Shown here: positions 1 through 7,608 of the stretch, one piece after another
Numbering within the stretch: the first letter of the stretch is position 1
Layout of the letters: every line of letters begins with the position of its first letter
Source: Bacilli bacterium
Lineage (GTDB): Bacteria > Bacillota_I > Bacilli_A > ML615J-28 > CAG-698
Direction: 5' to 3'
DNA: 37,511 nt
NCBI GenBank assembly: GCA_016296945.1
Contig: JAEDHQ010000014.1
Span: 1-37,511, forward strand
The notes under the pieces: generated by a model
What the model was told of the DNA's origin: nothing
Database searches by the model: none
The model's input: the letters and a program-made list of their open reading frames with translations, nothing else
Translations under genes and position numbers: made by a program

Positions 1-53
1 AGGGTGTAGATCGGGCAACCGGTGCAAGGGTTCAAATCCCTTCTACTCCGCCA
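1..53 (+). tRNA. tRNA-Ser (probably GCU), 3' part only
   Basis: The window opens inside a class II tRNA. From the last anticodon-loop base there follow the 3' anticodon stem GGGTG, a long variable arm with a GGG-CAA-CC type hairpin, a T arm AAGGG-TTCAAAT-CCCTT, the acceptor strand CTACTCC, discriminator G and an encoded CCA. The long variable arm and the near identity to the Bacillus tRNA-Ser(GCU) 3' half, as I remember it, support serine. The anticodon itself lies outside the window, so GCU is inferred. Confidence 0.85.
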
Positions 54-66
54 TTTTTTAAAGCTT

Positions 67-95
67 AAGTTTGGTAGAGATACCAAACTTTTTTT
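67..95 (+). terminator. Rho-independent terminator after tRNA-Ser
   Basis: A perfect 10-bp stem (AAGTTTGGTA / TACCAAACTT) with a GAGA loop is followed by a T run. It ends the tRNA transcript. Confidence 0.9.
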
Positions 96-114
96 AAAAT
101 AATATTATAAAACA

Positions 115-143
115 TTTAAAAAAAATTCACTATATGGTAAAAT
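115..143 (+). promoter_or_regulatory. Promoter of the Sel1-repeat gene
   Basis: TTTAAA and TAAAAT are separated by 17 bases, and TGG directly before the -10 makes it an extended -10. It lies about 45 bases before the ATG at 187. The -35 is weak. Confidence 0.5.
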
Positions 144-186
144 ACATCTGTGATGGATATATAATTAAAATAGTGATGAGAATATT

Positions 187-891
187 ATGGAAACACATAA
201 TAAAAATAGCGAGCTTAATACAACATATATTGATGATTTTTTAAAGAATAAAAAAGATACTGTTGAGAAACTATCTTTGTTTAATAGATTGAAAGTGAAG
301 TTTAAATTAGAGCAAATTATTGAAAAAAAACCTGATATTGAAGATTATCCATGGTATTGCTTTCTTTATGTTGCTCATTTTGGTGAAAGAGTAGTTAAAA
401 AAAGAATCGTTTTAAATTTAAAAAAGATCGCAACTAAAGAAAATAGTAATATTGCAAGAATGGTTGCAAAATTCTATTATAATGGTAAAGGAGTTAATAA
501 AGATATTAAGGAAGCAATCAAATTTTATGAAATAGCTTGTGATGGAAATAATAATGATGCACAGTATGAATTAGGATTGATTCTAAGTCAAGGTGAAGAA
601 CTAGAAGTTGATATTGATAAAGCATTTGCCTTGTTTCAAACTGCTGCCTTGCAAGGACATAGTGCAGCGCAATACGAATATGCAAAATGTGTGAAATGGG
701 AACTGGAATTGAAAAGAATTATGAAGTTGCATTTTTTTGTTATCAAAAAGCAGCATTACAAGGTCATCAAGATTCAATGATGAAACTAAGTGAAATGTAT
801 GCAAAAGGAATTGAAACTGAAAAAGAAAGTTAATGAATCTTATAAATTTTTTAAGAAAGCGGCGGACGCATTACTTCTAAAGGGAAAATAA
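187..891 (+). pseudogene. Sel1-like repeat protein, broken by two frameshifts
   Basis: The intact part (187 to about 690) encodes a soluble helical protein with Sel1/TPR-like repeats. Visible signatures are NGKGVNKDIKEAIKFYEIAC, QYELGLILSQG and DKAFALFQTAALQGHSAAQY. After YAK near 685-690 the repeat signal jumps frame: another frame continues with EMGTGIEKNYEVAFFCYQKA and SMMKLSEMYAKGIETEKES. Near 825 it jumps again to VNESYKFFKKAADALLLKG, ending with TAA at 889-891. One A missing from an A run would explain the first break. Sel1 proteins are protein-protein interaction scaffolds; no partner can be named. The unbroken reading would give about 235 residues. As sequenced, translation ends at 780 with an unrelated tail. 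Confidence 0.75.
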
Positions 892-1093
892 AAAAAGATT
901 AATTGACTGTCTTTTAAATAAGTTATAAGGATGATATGATAATATTTAGATTATTAAAAACTTTTATTATCATGATATCTTGTTTTTAATCGATTTTATT
1001 TTTATCGATAAAGTTATTCAAATATCTTTATAAATAATAAATAAAATGATATTTTGGGCTTATTTTTTTAAAATAAATGATGAAGGTGGTTTT
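892..1093 (+). promoter_or_regulatory. Leader region of the serine dehydratase gene with inverted repeats
   Basis: This gap has a possible weak promoter (TTGACT at 903, TATAAG at 924, 15-base spacing). A 9-bp inverted repeat, ATGATAATA (936-944) and TATTATCAT (965-973), follows, and then a 12-bp palindrome TTTATCGATAAA (1001-1012). No coding signal is seen apart from a frame-compatible upstream ATG at 1046 that lacks a ribosome-binding site. The repeats could be an operator or an RNA element; this is inference only. Confidence 0.3.
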
Positions 1094-2287
1094 ATGGAAT
1101 CGATTCGTACAATTTTTAAAGTTGGCTATGGCCCTTCTAGTTCTCATACGATGGGACCAGCATATGCCGCTACTAAGTTTTTACAAAAAAACATTAATGC
1201 TGATCGTTTTAAAGTAGATCTATATGGTTCACTAGCACTAACTGGTAAAGGTCATTTAACTGATGTAACTTTATTGCATATTTTAGGGGAAAGTAGAACA
1301 GAAGTTGTTTTTCATGGGGAAATAGTTTACAGTTATCATCCTAATGGAATGAAGTTCTATGCTTATAAAAATGATGTATTAGTTGATGAATGGTTAGTTT
1401 TTAGTGTTGGCGGTGGAATGCTTAAAGAACTAGATGAACCAAGAAATCAATTTCATCATGAAGTATACCCTCATAAAAATATGGGCGAGATATTAAAGTA
1501 TATTAATAAAAATAATATGACTTTAATTGATTATATTAAAACTTTTGAAGATGATGAATTTTTTAATTATCTAGAATATATTTTTAATTCTATGGAAGAA
1601 TGCATAAAAAGAGGTTTAGCATCAAAAGAAATTATTCCTGGTCCCTTAAATTTAAAACGTAAATCTTATGAAATGTATCAAAAATATTTGACACAAAATA
1701 CTCATCTAAGTTTATTATTTGCTTTAACGTTAGCTGTTAGTGAGGAAAATGCGAGTGGGGGAGTTGTTGTTACGGCACCAACTTGTGGAGCTAGTGGTGT
1801 TGTTCCTGGTGTCTTGTTTACAGAGTATTATTATAATCATGTGAATAAAGAAAAACTAATTGAAGCTTTAGCTATTGCTGGTTTGATTTGTAATATAGTA
1901 AAAACTAACGCTTCCATTTCTGGTGCGGAAGTAGGTTGTCAAGGGGAAGTGGGAGTTGCATGTAGTGCTGCAGCAGGAATGCTAGCTCATATTAAAGGAG
2001 GAAATTGCTTCTTTGTGGAATACGCAGCGGAGATTGCGTTAGAACATCATTTAGGAATGACTTGTGATCCTGTTGACGGATTAGTACAAATCCCTTGCAT
2101 TGAGCGTAATGCAATGGCTGCTGAGTTTGCTTATTCAGCCGCAAATTATGCCCTAATAACTGATGGAAGTCATTATGTAAAATTAGATAGTGTAATTGAT
2201 GTTATGCATGAAACTGGAAAAGACATTCATAGTAAATATCGTGAAACATCAACTGGTGGATTGGCCCTGAGGGTAAAAAAGAAATAA
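1094..2287 (+). CDS. sdaA: L-serine ammonia-lyase (L-serine dehydratase), iron-sulfur type
   Basis: It converts L-serine to pyruvate and ammonia in the cytosol with an oxygen-sensitive [4Fe-4S] cluster. The 397-residue chain joins the beta-type domain (N-terminal GPSSSHTMGP, LYGSLALTGKGH) and the alpha-type catalytic domain (APTCGASGVVPG, GAEVGCQGEVGVAC, DPVDGLVQIPCIERNA). Cys282, Cys324 and Cys335 are spaced 42 and 11 apart, exactly as the cluster ligands Cys343, Cys385 and Cys396 of the Legionella enzyme. The chain is shorter than the roughly 455-residue E. coli form and ends in basic residues with no C-terminal Cys, which that form uses as a further ligand. I chose the ATG at 1094 because AAGGTGG lies just before it; an in-frame ATG at 1046 has no such site. 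The gene is monocistronic and followed by a terminator. Confidence 0.93.
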   Translation: MESIRTIFKVGYGPSSSHTMGPAYAATKFLQKNINADRFKVDLYGSLALTGKGHLTDVTLLHILGESRTEVVFHGEIVYSYHPNGMKFYAYKNDVLVDEWLVFSVGGGMLKELDEPRNQFHHEVYPHKNMGEILKYINKNNMTLIDYIKTFEDDEFFNYLEYIFNSMEECIKRGLASKEIIPGPLNLKRKSYEMYQKYLTQNTHLSLLFALTLAVSEENASGGVVVTAPTCGASGVVPGVLFTEYYYNHVNKEKLIEALAIAGLICNIVKTNASISGAEVGCQGEVGVACSAAAGMLAHIKGGNCFFVEYAAEIALEHHLGMTCDPVDGLVQIPCIERNAMAAEFAYSAANYALITDGSHYVKLDSVIDVMHETGKDIHSKYRETSTGGLALRVKKK

Positions 2288-2315
2288 AAATCTATTTTAA
2301 TTATAGAGTATTCAC

Positions 2316-2366
2316 ATCCTTTCTTATTAATCTTTTGATAGTTAATAACATGAAAGGATTTTTTTT
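2316..2366 (+). terminator. Rho-independent terminator after sdaA
   Basis: A long stem, ATCCTTTC-TTATTAA paired with TTAATAA-(CAT)-GAAAGGAT, with a three-base bulge, is followed by a T run. Confidence 0.85.
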
Positions 2367-2391
2367 GTAAAAGAAAGGAATATAGTAAAAC

Positions 2392-2790
2392 ATGAAACTT
2401 CATTTTATTAGATTAACAAAAGGACAAGATTTAAAGAAAGAAATTCAAAATTTTTGTTTGCAAAATAATATTTTTGCAGGGGTTGTGATTAGCTCTGTTG
2501 GTTGTCTAGATGAATGTTTGTTACGTAATGCAGGTGCCAGTGAAATTTTGAAAATAAAAGGACCTTTAGAAATCATTTCTTTAAATGGTACAGTATCAAG
2601 CAAACGAATTCACTTACATTTAAGTGTTAGTGATAAAAGTTTAAAAGTTTATGGTGGGCATTTAGTGGAAGGAAGTATTATTAATACAACATGTGAATTA
2701 GGAATTTTAGAAAGTAGTGAATATATTTTTTTAAAAGAGTTTGATTCTTCTACTGGTTATAATGAAATAGTATTTAAAAAAAGGCCTTGA
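2392..2790 (+). CDS. PPC/DUF296 domain protein
   Basis: A 132-residue protein made of a single PPC (PD1-like, DUF296) domain. The typical features are visible: an N-terminal FIRLTKGQDL strand, AGVVISSVGCLDEC, and the core RIHLHLSVSD followed by KVYGGHLVEGSI, which carries the conserved histidines and the GGHL turn. In plants this domain is attached to AT hooks. Stand-alone bacterial versions form small trimers of unknown activity, so no reaction is assigned. An AAAGGA ribosome-binding site precedes the ATG. It is flanked by terminators on both sides and so is monocistronic; its own terminator overlaps the stop codon. Confidence 0.85.
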   Translation: MKLHFIRLTKGQDLKKEIQNFCLQNNIFAGVVISSVGCLDECLLRNAGASEILKIKGPLEIISLNGTVSSKRIHLHLSVSDKSLKVYGGHLVEGSIINTTCELGILESSEYIFLKEFDSSTGYNEIVFKKRP

Positions 2791-2803
2791 TTGGGCCTTT
2801 TAT
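2777..2803 (+). terminator. Rho-independent terminator after the PPC gene
   Basis: AAAAGGCC and GGCCTTTT form an 8-bp stem around a short loop, overlapping the stop codon. It also covers the 3' end of the opposite-strand AraC remnant. Confidence 0.75.
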
Positions 2804-3190
2804 TCATGTGCTTTTCGGTACTCGATAGATGTTTGATTGGTTATTTTTTTAAAATATTATTAATAAGACTTTGTGATGAAAATACTAGATATATATAAAG
2901 AGAACCTATTGCCTTTTGTTGATATTTTAATAGACTTTTACTTATATAAAGCGGTGCAAATAACTTTTACTTTTATTGCATCAGATAAATGAGAGGCATA
3001 TTTTTCTTAATCTTTCAAAACTCTTTTCGAATAATCAATTATCATATTCATTTGTAATGGTGTAGTATCAGAAATATTATGTTATGACTACATTTTTTGA
3101 ATATATAAGCTACTTACAGATATCTCTTCATTAACATCTAACATTCCTTTGATAGCATCAAAGTTTGTTAGTGGTGGGCGATAAAGATAT
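2800..3190 (-). pseudogene. Decayed AraC-family transcriptional regulator
   Basis: Reading the minus strand, pieces of an AraC/XylS-type regulator appear in shifting frames. They are DVNEEISVSSLYIQKM, then after in-frame stops LQMNMIIDYSKRVLKD, then VFSSQSLINNILKK (2868-2882 encodes FSSQS), and in another frame ITNQTSIEYRKAHE ending with a stop at 2800-2802. The last two pieces match the end of the AraC helix-turn-helix (FSSQSHF..VFKK.TG.TP.EYR) and the first two match the linker of Firmicutes AraC proteins. The N-terminal domain and much of the HTH are missing, and there are several stops and frameshifts, so it is dead. It lies divergent to and directly upstream of the rhamnose operon, where a rhamnose activator would be expected. 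Confidence 0.7.
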
Positions 3191-3196
3191 ATTTTC

Positions 3197-3225
3197 TTGA
3201 AAAAATGATTAATTAAAAGTATAAT
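3197..3225 (+). promoter_or_regulatory. Promoter of the rhamnose operon
   Basis: TTGAAA and TATAAT are separated by 17 bases, close to the sigma-A consensus. It has no extended -10. Transcription would start near 3232. Confidence 0.75.
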
Positions 3226-3236
3226 AAAGTATAAAA

Positions 3237-3262
3237 ACAATTATTAATAATAAGATAATTGT
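3237..3262 (+). promoter_or_regulatory. Inverted repeat, possible operator of the rhamnose operon
   Basis: ACAATTAT (3237-3244) and ATAATTGT (3255-3262) are perfect inverted repeats with a 10-base spacer. They lie just downstream of the predicted start point and before the rhaA ribosome-binding site. The position suits a repressor operator; an RNA hairpin is the alternative. The binding protein is unknown. Confidence 0.45.
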
Positions 3263-3281
3263 TTATTGGAGGATAAACATA

Positions 3282-4520
3282 ATGCGAGAAGAAGTGGTAA
3301 AAATATATCAAAGTTATGGAATTGATGTTGATTCCGTAATTAGAAAACTAAGAGATGTAAAAATAAGTATTCACTGTTGGCAACTTGATGATGTTAATGG
3401 TTTTGAAAATCAAGGGCAGTTAACAGGAGGAATTCAAACAACAGGAAACTATCCTGGGAAAGCACGTAATTTTGATGAACTAACTAGTGATCTAGAATTT
3501 GCATTGAAATATATCCCTGGTTCTAAAAAAATAAACTTACATGCAAGTTATCAATGTTTAGATATTGTTGACAGAAAAGATATATCGTATCATCAATTTT
3601 TACCATGGGTTTCTTTCGCAAAAAAACATAATTTAGGCCTCGATTTTAATCCTACAATTTTTTCTAGTCCAATGCTTGTGGATAATATGAGTTTATCTTC
3701 ACCAATTAAAGAGGTAAGAGATTATTGGATTACACATTGCATAAATTCGTTAAAAATAACAGAGTACTTTGGAAAAGAATTAGGACAAAAAGCATTAATG
3801 AATATTTGGATTCCCGATGGCTTAAAAGATGTTCCTGCCGATCGAATGGGTCCGCGAAAAAGATTAAAAGAATCTTTAGATAAAATATTAAAAGGTTATC
3901 AATATGATAAGAATGTTATGGATGTATCAGTAGAGTCGAAAGTGTTTGGAATAGGAATGGAATCATATACAACAGGTAGTCATGAGTTTTATATGAATTA
4001 TGCTATAAAAAATAATATACTGTGTCTTTTAGACACTGGCCATTTTCATCCAACAGAAAATGTTGCTGATAAAATATCCTCAATGCTTTTATTTAATGAT
4101 AAATTAGCTTTTCATGTTTCAAGACCAGTTCGATGGGATAGTGACCATGTATTGAAACTTAATGATGAGTTACAAGAAGTTGCTGATGAATTAGTTAAAT
4201 GCAATGCTTTAGATAAAACATATATCGGTCTTGATTATTTTGATGCATCTATTAATCGAGTAGCTGCATTAATTTTAGGAGCAAGAAATATGGAAAAAGC
4301 ATTACTTAAAGCAATGCTTACACCATGGAAAATATTATCAAAAGCCCAAGATGAAAAAGACCATACTCAAGTATTAGTTTTACAGGAACAGTTTAAAACT
4401 TTACCATTTGGAGAAGTGTGGGAGGAATATTTAAAATATTGTGGTGTTAAGGGCGAACAAGATTGGTTCAAAGATTGTTTAGAATACGAAAATAATGTTT
4501 TAAGAAAAAGGGGCATGTAA
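3282..4520 (+). CDS. rhaA: L-rhamnose isomerase
   Basis: It interconverts L-rhamnose and L-rhamnulose, the first step of rhamnose breakdown, in the cytosol. The 412-residue length matches the family (about 419). The N-terminal HCWQLDDVNGFE and GGIQTTGNYPGKARN are typical. The metal ligands are all present: Glu218, Asp251, His254, His278, Asp286, Asp288 and Asp318, with exactly the same spacing as Glu234, Asp267, His270, His294, Asp302, Asp304 and Asp334 of the E. coli enzyme. TTGGAGGA precedes the ATG. It is the first gene of an operon with rhaD, one base apart. Rhamnulokinase (rhaB) and a rhamnose transporter are absent from this window. Confidence 0.97.
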   Translation: MREEVVKIYQSYGIDVDSVIRKLRDVKISIHCWQLDDVNGFENQGQLTGGIQTTGNYPGKARNFDELTSDLEFALKYIPGSKKINLHASYQCLDIVDRKDISYHQFLPWVSFAKKHNLGLDFNPTIFSSPMLVDNMSLSSPIKEVRDYWITHCINSLKITEYFGKELGQKALMNIWIPDGLKDVPADRMGPRKRLKESLDKILKGYQYDKNVMDVSVESKVFGIGMESYTTGSHEFYMNYAIKNNILCLLDTGHFHPTENVADKISSMLLFNDKLAFHVSRPVRWDSDHVLKLNDELQEVADELVKCNALDKTYIGLDYFDASINRVAALILGARNMEKALLKAMLTPWKILSKAQDEKDHTQVLVLQEQFKTLPFGEVWEEYLKYCGVKGEQDWFKDCLEYENNVLRKRGM

Positions 4521-4521
4521 G

Positions 4522-5322
4522 ATGACAGTTATTAAAGAAGTAACAGAGATCCTTGATTTATTATATAAACATGGTTGGGATGAAAGAAATGGTGGGAATC
4601 TATCTTATATTTTAACGGAAGAAGAAGTAAAATCTATTTGTGATCCTAACAAAGTAATAAAATCTTTCACATACGATTTTAATGGATTTGATTTAGAAGA
4701 ATTAATAGGTAAATGTTTTTTGATTACTGGAACAGGGACATACTTTAAGAATATGATAAAAAATCCTAAAGACAACTTAGGAGTACTAAAAGTCATAGAT
4801 AAAACTACTTTAGGATTATTGTGGGGGTATGAATCAGGAGGAAGACCTACTAGTGAGGTACCAACCCATCTTAAATGTCATATTGAAAGATTGAAAGTTG
4901 ACAAAAACCATCGTTTAGTAATTCATACGCATCCAACAAATATTATTTGTATGACACATATTTGTCCATTAGATTCAGATTTCTTTACGGAAACATTATG
5001 GAAGATGCAAACAGAATCAATTGTAGTATTCCCTGATGGTGTTGCAGTACTACCATGGATTTTATGTGGAGGCTCAGAAATTGGGATCGAAACAGCTAAA
5101 TTAATGGGAGAATATCGAAGCGTTATTTGGGCTCAACATGGAATTTTTTGCACAGGAAAAACATTAGATGAAGTTTTTGGTCTCATCGAAACAATTGAAA
5201 AAGCCGCAGAAATTTACTTGAAAATTTGTGATAAAAAGATTATGCAGTCAATTACAAATCAGAATTTGTTGGAGATTGCAAAAGCGTTTAAAATAGAATT
5301 TAGACATGGAATAATAGACTAA
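4522..5322 (+). CDS. rhaD: Rhamnulose-1-phosphate aldolase
   Basis: A zinc-dependent class II aldolase that splits L-rhamnulose 1-phosphate into dihydroxyacetone phosphate and L-lactaldehyde. The chain has 266 residues (E. coli 274). His135 and His137 (IHTHPTN) and His206 (AQHGIF) form the zinc site with the same 2 and 69 residue spacing as His141, His143 and His212 of E. coli RhaD. GGRPTSEVPTH also matches the family. The start lies one base after the rhaA stop, with AAAAGGGG within the rhaA end as ribosome-binding site, so the two are translationally coupled. A strong terminator follows, so the operon contains only these two genes; the kinase that makes its substrate must be elsewhere. Confidence 0.96.
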   Translation: MTVIKEVTEILDLLYKHGWDERNGGNLSYILTEEEVKSICDPNKVIKSFTYDFNGFDLEELIGKCFLITGTGTYFKNMIKNPKDNLGVLKVIDKTTLGLLWGYESGGRPTSEVPTHLKCHIERLKVDKNHRLVIHTHPTNIICMTHICPLDSDFFTETLWKMQTESIVVFPDGVAVLPWILCGGSEIGIETAKLMGEYRSVIWAQHGIFCTGKTLDEVFGLIETIEKAAEIYLKICDKKIMQSITNQNLLEIAKAFKIEFRHGIID

Positions 5323-5331
5323 TAAATGATG

Positions 5332-5360
5332 CCTCACTAAGATTATTTAGTGAGGTTTTT
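5332..5360 (+). terminator. Rho-independent terminator of the rhaAD operon
   Basis: CCTCACTAA and TTAGTGAGG form a perfect 9-bp stem, followed by TTTTT. Confidence 0.9.
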
Positions 5361-5377
5361 AAATTTGCTTATAAAGG

Positions 5378-5405
5378 TTTACAAAAAAAATATTTATGCT
5401 ATAAT
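5378..5405 (+). promoter_or_regulatory. Promoter of the GH18 lipoprotein gene
   Basis: TTTACA and TATAAT are 16 bases apart, with TGC before the -10 (extended -10). Confidence 0.7.
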
Positions 5406-5449
5406 GACTATGACAGAAAGTTACACACTTTTTAAAAAAGGAGAATGTT

Positions 5450-7336
5450 ATGAGATTATTTAATGGTATTATGGTAGTATTTATTTGTATTCTTGCTTCT
5501 CTGTTTTTTATAGGCTGTACAGAACCTGTAGTAGTGGACTTTAGTTTTGATTTATCAAACTTAGAAGATGAAGTGAATGTTAAGACTTTTAATCTTAGTG
5601 ACATAAAACTGAGATTAAAGTTCAATGATTCAAAGGATGTATTAATTGATTTATCAGAAGAAATGATAAGTAGTGAAGATTTAAATAAGTTTAAGCAAAC
5701 AGGAATTCATCAAATTGCTGTTACATATAGGGAAATTACTAATATATTAGAGATTAAAATGGTAACTGATATGTATACAATCACATTTCTTGATTTTAAT
5801 GATAATGTTATAAGCAAACAATTGATCGAAGAAGGCAAAGATGCAGTTGTTCCTAATTATAACGATATTTTAGGTTATGAATTTGTAGGTTTAGATTCTA
5901 AAGATTATCTAAATGTAACTAAAGATGCTGTAATTAAACCAATTTATCAAAGAAACATATTTAATGTTTGCTTTATTGTTGATGAGGAAGTAGTATTTGA
6001 TTGCAAATGTAAAAAAGGGGAAACTATAAGTGAGTTTCCAGAAGTACCTTATAAAGAAGGATATGTGGGAAGATGGAGCATAGATAATGATTTTATCATC
6101 ACCGAAGATTTGGAAGTAAAACTAATATATGAAGTTGATGAAGATTATCAAAAGGTTCAAGAAATTAAAACTCAACTTCTTGAAAAATATAGTAATCAAG
6201 CAGTAGAATCAAACCTAACTTTTGAAGAAAATATTGAGGGATTTAATTTAATATGGGAAACTAATAGTGAATTCTTAAGCAATAAAGGAGAGTTATCACG
6301 ACCATATCACGAAACAGTAATTTTTGTTACTGTAAAATTAACCAAAAATGATAAAGAAAGGGAAATCGAAATTCCTATGACATTAAAGGGATTTAAGGAT
6401 TTAAGTAATGGTATTGCTTCCGGATATATTTATCGTGACTATAATAAATTAAGTGATAAATTGTTTGAAACATTAGATATTATCTATTGCGCATTTATTA
6501 GATTTGATAAGAATGGTGAATTTTTATATAATGCAACTGTTTTAAGAAATATTCAAGATTATGTTTTACCGAAAGCAAAAGAACAAGGTATTTATACATT
6601 GTTCTCATTAGGAGGTGGAGGTACAGCTGCAAAAGAAGCATTTGAAAGTGTTACCGCTGATTCTTTGAAACGTAAAATCCTTATTAATAGTTTAATTGGT
6701 TTAATTAATCAATATGGATTTGATGGGATTGATATTGACTGGGAAACACCAACAAATGAAGAATCAGTATACTTCACTGCTTTTGTGAAAGAATTAAATG
6801 AAGCAGTTAAAAAGAATAATCCGAATCATTTAGTTACTGCGGCGATTGCTGGTGGTATGTGGCAACCTAAGAAATATGATTTACCTAATTCTGAAAAATA
6901 TTTAGATTATATTAATGTGATGACATATGGAATGATTACTAATAGTGCTTATTATCAAAATGCTTTATATCCTCGTGATGGCTTTCATGATACAGTTAAT
7001 AAAATTGGTGAAGCTACAACATCTTGTTCAATTCATGAAACTGTCAAGATATATAATGATTTAGGTGTTGCTAATAATAAATTAATTTTTGGATTAGCTT
7101 TCTATGGTGTTTCTCAAAAGAAACAGGATGGAAAATGGGTCAAAGGAAGTAGCATTTTTTATACATCAATTAAAAAAGATTATTTAAATAATGACAGTTA
7201 TGATTATTACTTTGATGAAGTGTGTCAAGTTCCATATATTACTAACAAAGAAAAAACATTCTTTATTTCTTATGATGATCCAAGATCAGTAATTGCTAAA
7301 TGCAATTATGTAAAAGAGACTAAATGTGCGGTGTAA
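5450..7336 (+). CDS. GH18-family lipoprotein (chitinase-like), C-terminus lost by a frameshift
   Basis: A secreted, lipid-anchored glycoside hydrolase. Residues 1-23 form a signal peptide with lipobox FIGC (Cys23). Two InlB-like beta modules follow (about 108-168 and 170-228), then an atypical Ig-like domain (235-315) and a GH18 barrel from 322. The barrel has LFSLGGGG (the SxGG strand) and the catalytic motif Asp425-Gly-Ile-Asp428-Ile-Asp430-Trp-Glu432, where Glu432 would be the acid. VMTYGMI is the later barrel motif. The substrate, chitin or another GlcNAc polymer, is inferred. AAAAGGAG precedes the ATG. The reading stops at 7336 within the last barrel strand; the remaining 27 residues lie in the next frame (7336-7419), so one missing G near 7328-7333 explains the break. 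The gene has its own promoter. Confidence 0.9.
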   Translation: MRLFNGIMVVFICILASLFFIGCTEPVVVDFSFDLSNLEDEVNVKTFNLSDIKLRLKFNDSKDVLIDLSEEMISSEDLNKFKQTGIHQIAVTYREITNILEIKMVTDMYTITFLDFNDNVISKQLIEEGKDAVVPNYNDILGYEFVGLDSKDYLNVTKDAVIKPIYQRNIFNVCFIVDEEVVFDCKCKKGETISEFPEVPYKEGYVGRWSIDNDFIITEDLEVKLIYEVDEDYQKVQEIKTQLLEKYSNQAVESNLTFEENIEGFNLIWETNSEFLSNKGELSRPYHETVIFVTVKLTKNDKEREIEIPMTLKGFKDLSNGIASGYIYRDYNKLSDKLFETLDIIYCAFIRFDKNGEFLYNATVLRNIQDYVLPKAKEQGIYTLFSLGGGGTAAKEAFESVTADSLKRKILINSLIGLINQYGFDGIDIDWETPTNEESVYFTAFVKELNEAVKKNNPNHLVTAAIAGGMWQPKKYDLPNSEKYLDYINVMTYGMITNSAYYQNALYPRDGFHDTVNKIGEATTSCSIHETVKIYNDLGVANNKLIFGLAFYGVSQKKQDGKWVKGSSIFYTSIKKDYLNNDSYDYYFDEVCQVPYITNKEKTFFISYDDPRSVIAKCNYVKETKCAV

Positions 7337-7419
7337 TGTATTGGGAAAATGGTTGTGATTTGACTGATGATTTAATACAAGCTATTTATGATGGATTGAA
7401 ATCACAAACAAATGAATAA
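7336..7419 (+). pseudogene. Out-of-frame C-terminal piece of the GH18 gene
   Basis: It encodes MYWENGCDLTDDLIQAIYDG and a short tail. Read together with the preceding codons, this restores a GVMYWE motif, the eighth barrel strand of GH18 enzymes with its active-site Trp. The first ATG overlaps the upstream stop (TAATG), so coupled reinitiation is formally possible, but a 27-residue product would hardly fold alone. A simple indel or a sequencing error is more likely. Confidence 0.8.
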
Positions 7420-7428
7420 GTAATTAAT

Positions 7429-7462
7429 AAAGAATAGATTTGCTAACCGTCTATTCTTTTTT
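7429..7462 (+). terminator. Rho-independent terminator after the GH18 gene
   Basis: AAAGAATAGA and TCTATTCTTT form a 10-bp stem followed by more T. Confidence 0.85.
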
Positions 7463-7523
7463 ATTAGTTTAGGTATGAACATAATTTTAAAAAATGACAT
7501 AATAATCATTTTTCAAAAAGATA

Positions 7524-7552
7524 TTTCAAATTATTAAAAAGTATGATATAAT
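7524..7552 (+). promoter_or_regulatory. Promoter of the M3 peptidase gene
   Basis: TTTCAA and TATAAT are 17 bases apart, with TGA before the -10 (extended -10). Confidence 0.65.
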
Positions 7553-7608
7553 ATACAAAGCGTAGTGCGCGTTGACACTATATGAGATAGATGAAAGGAT
7601 TAATTGTT

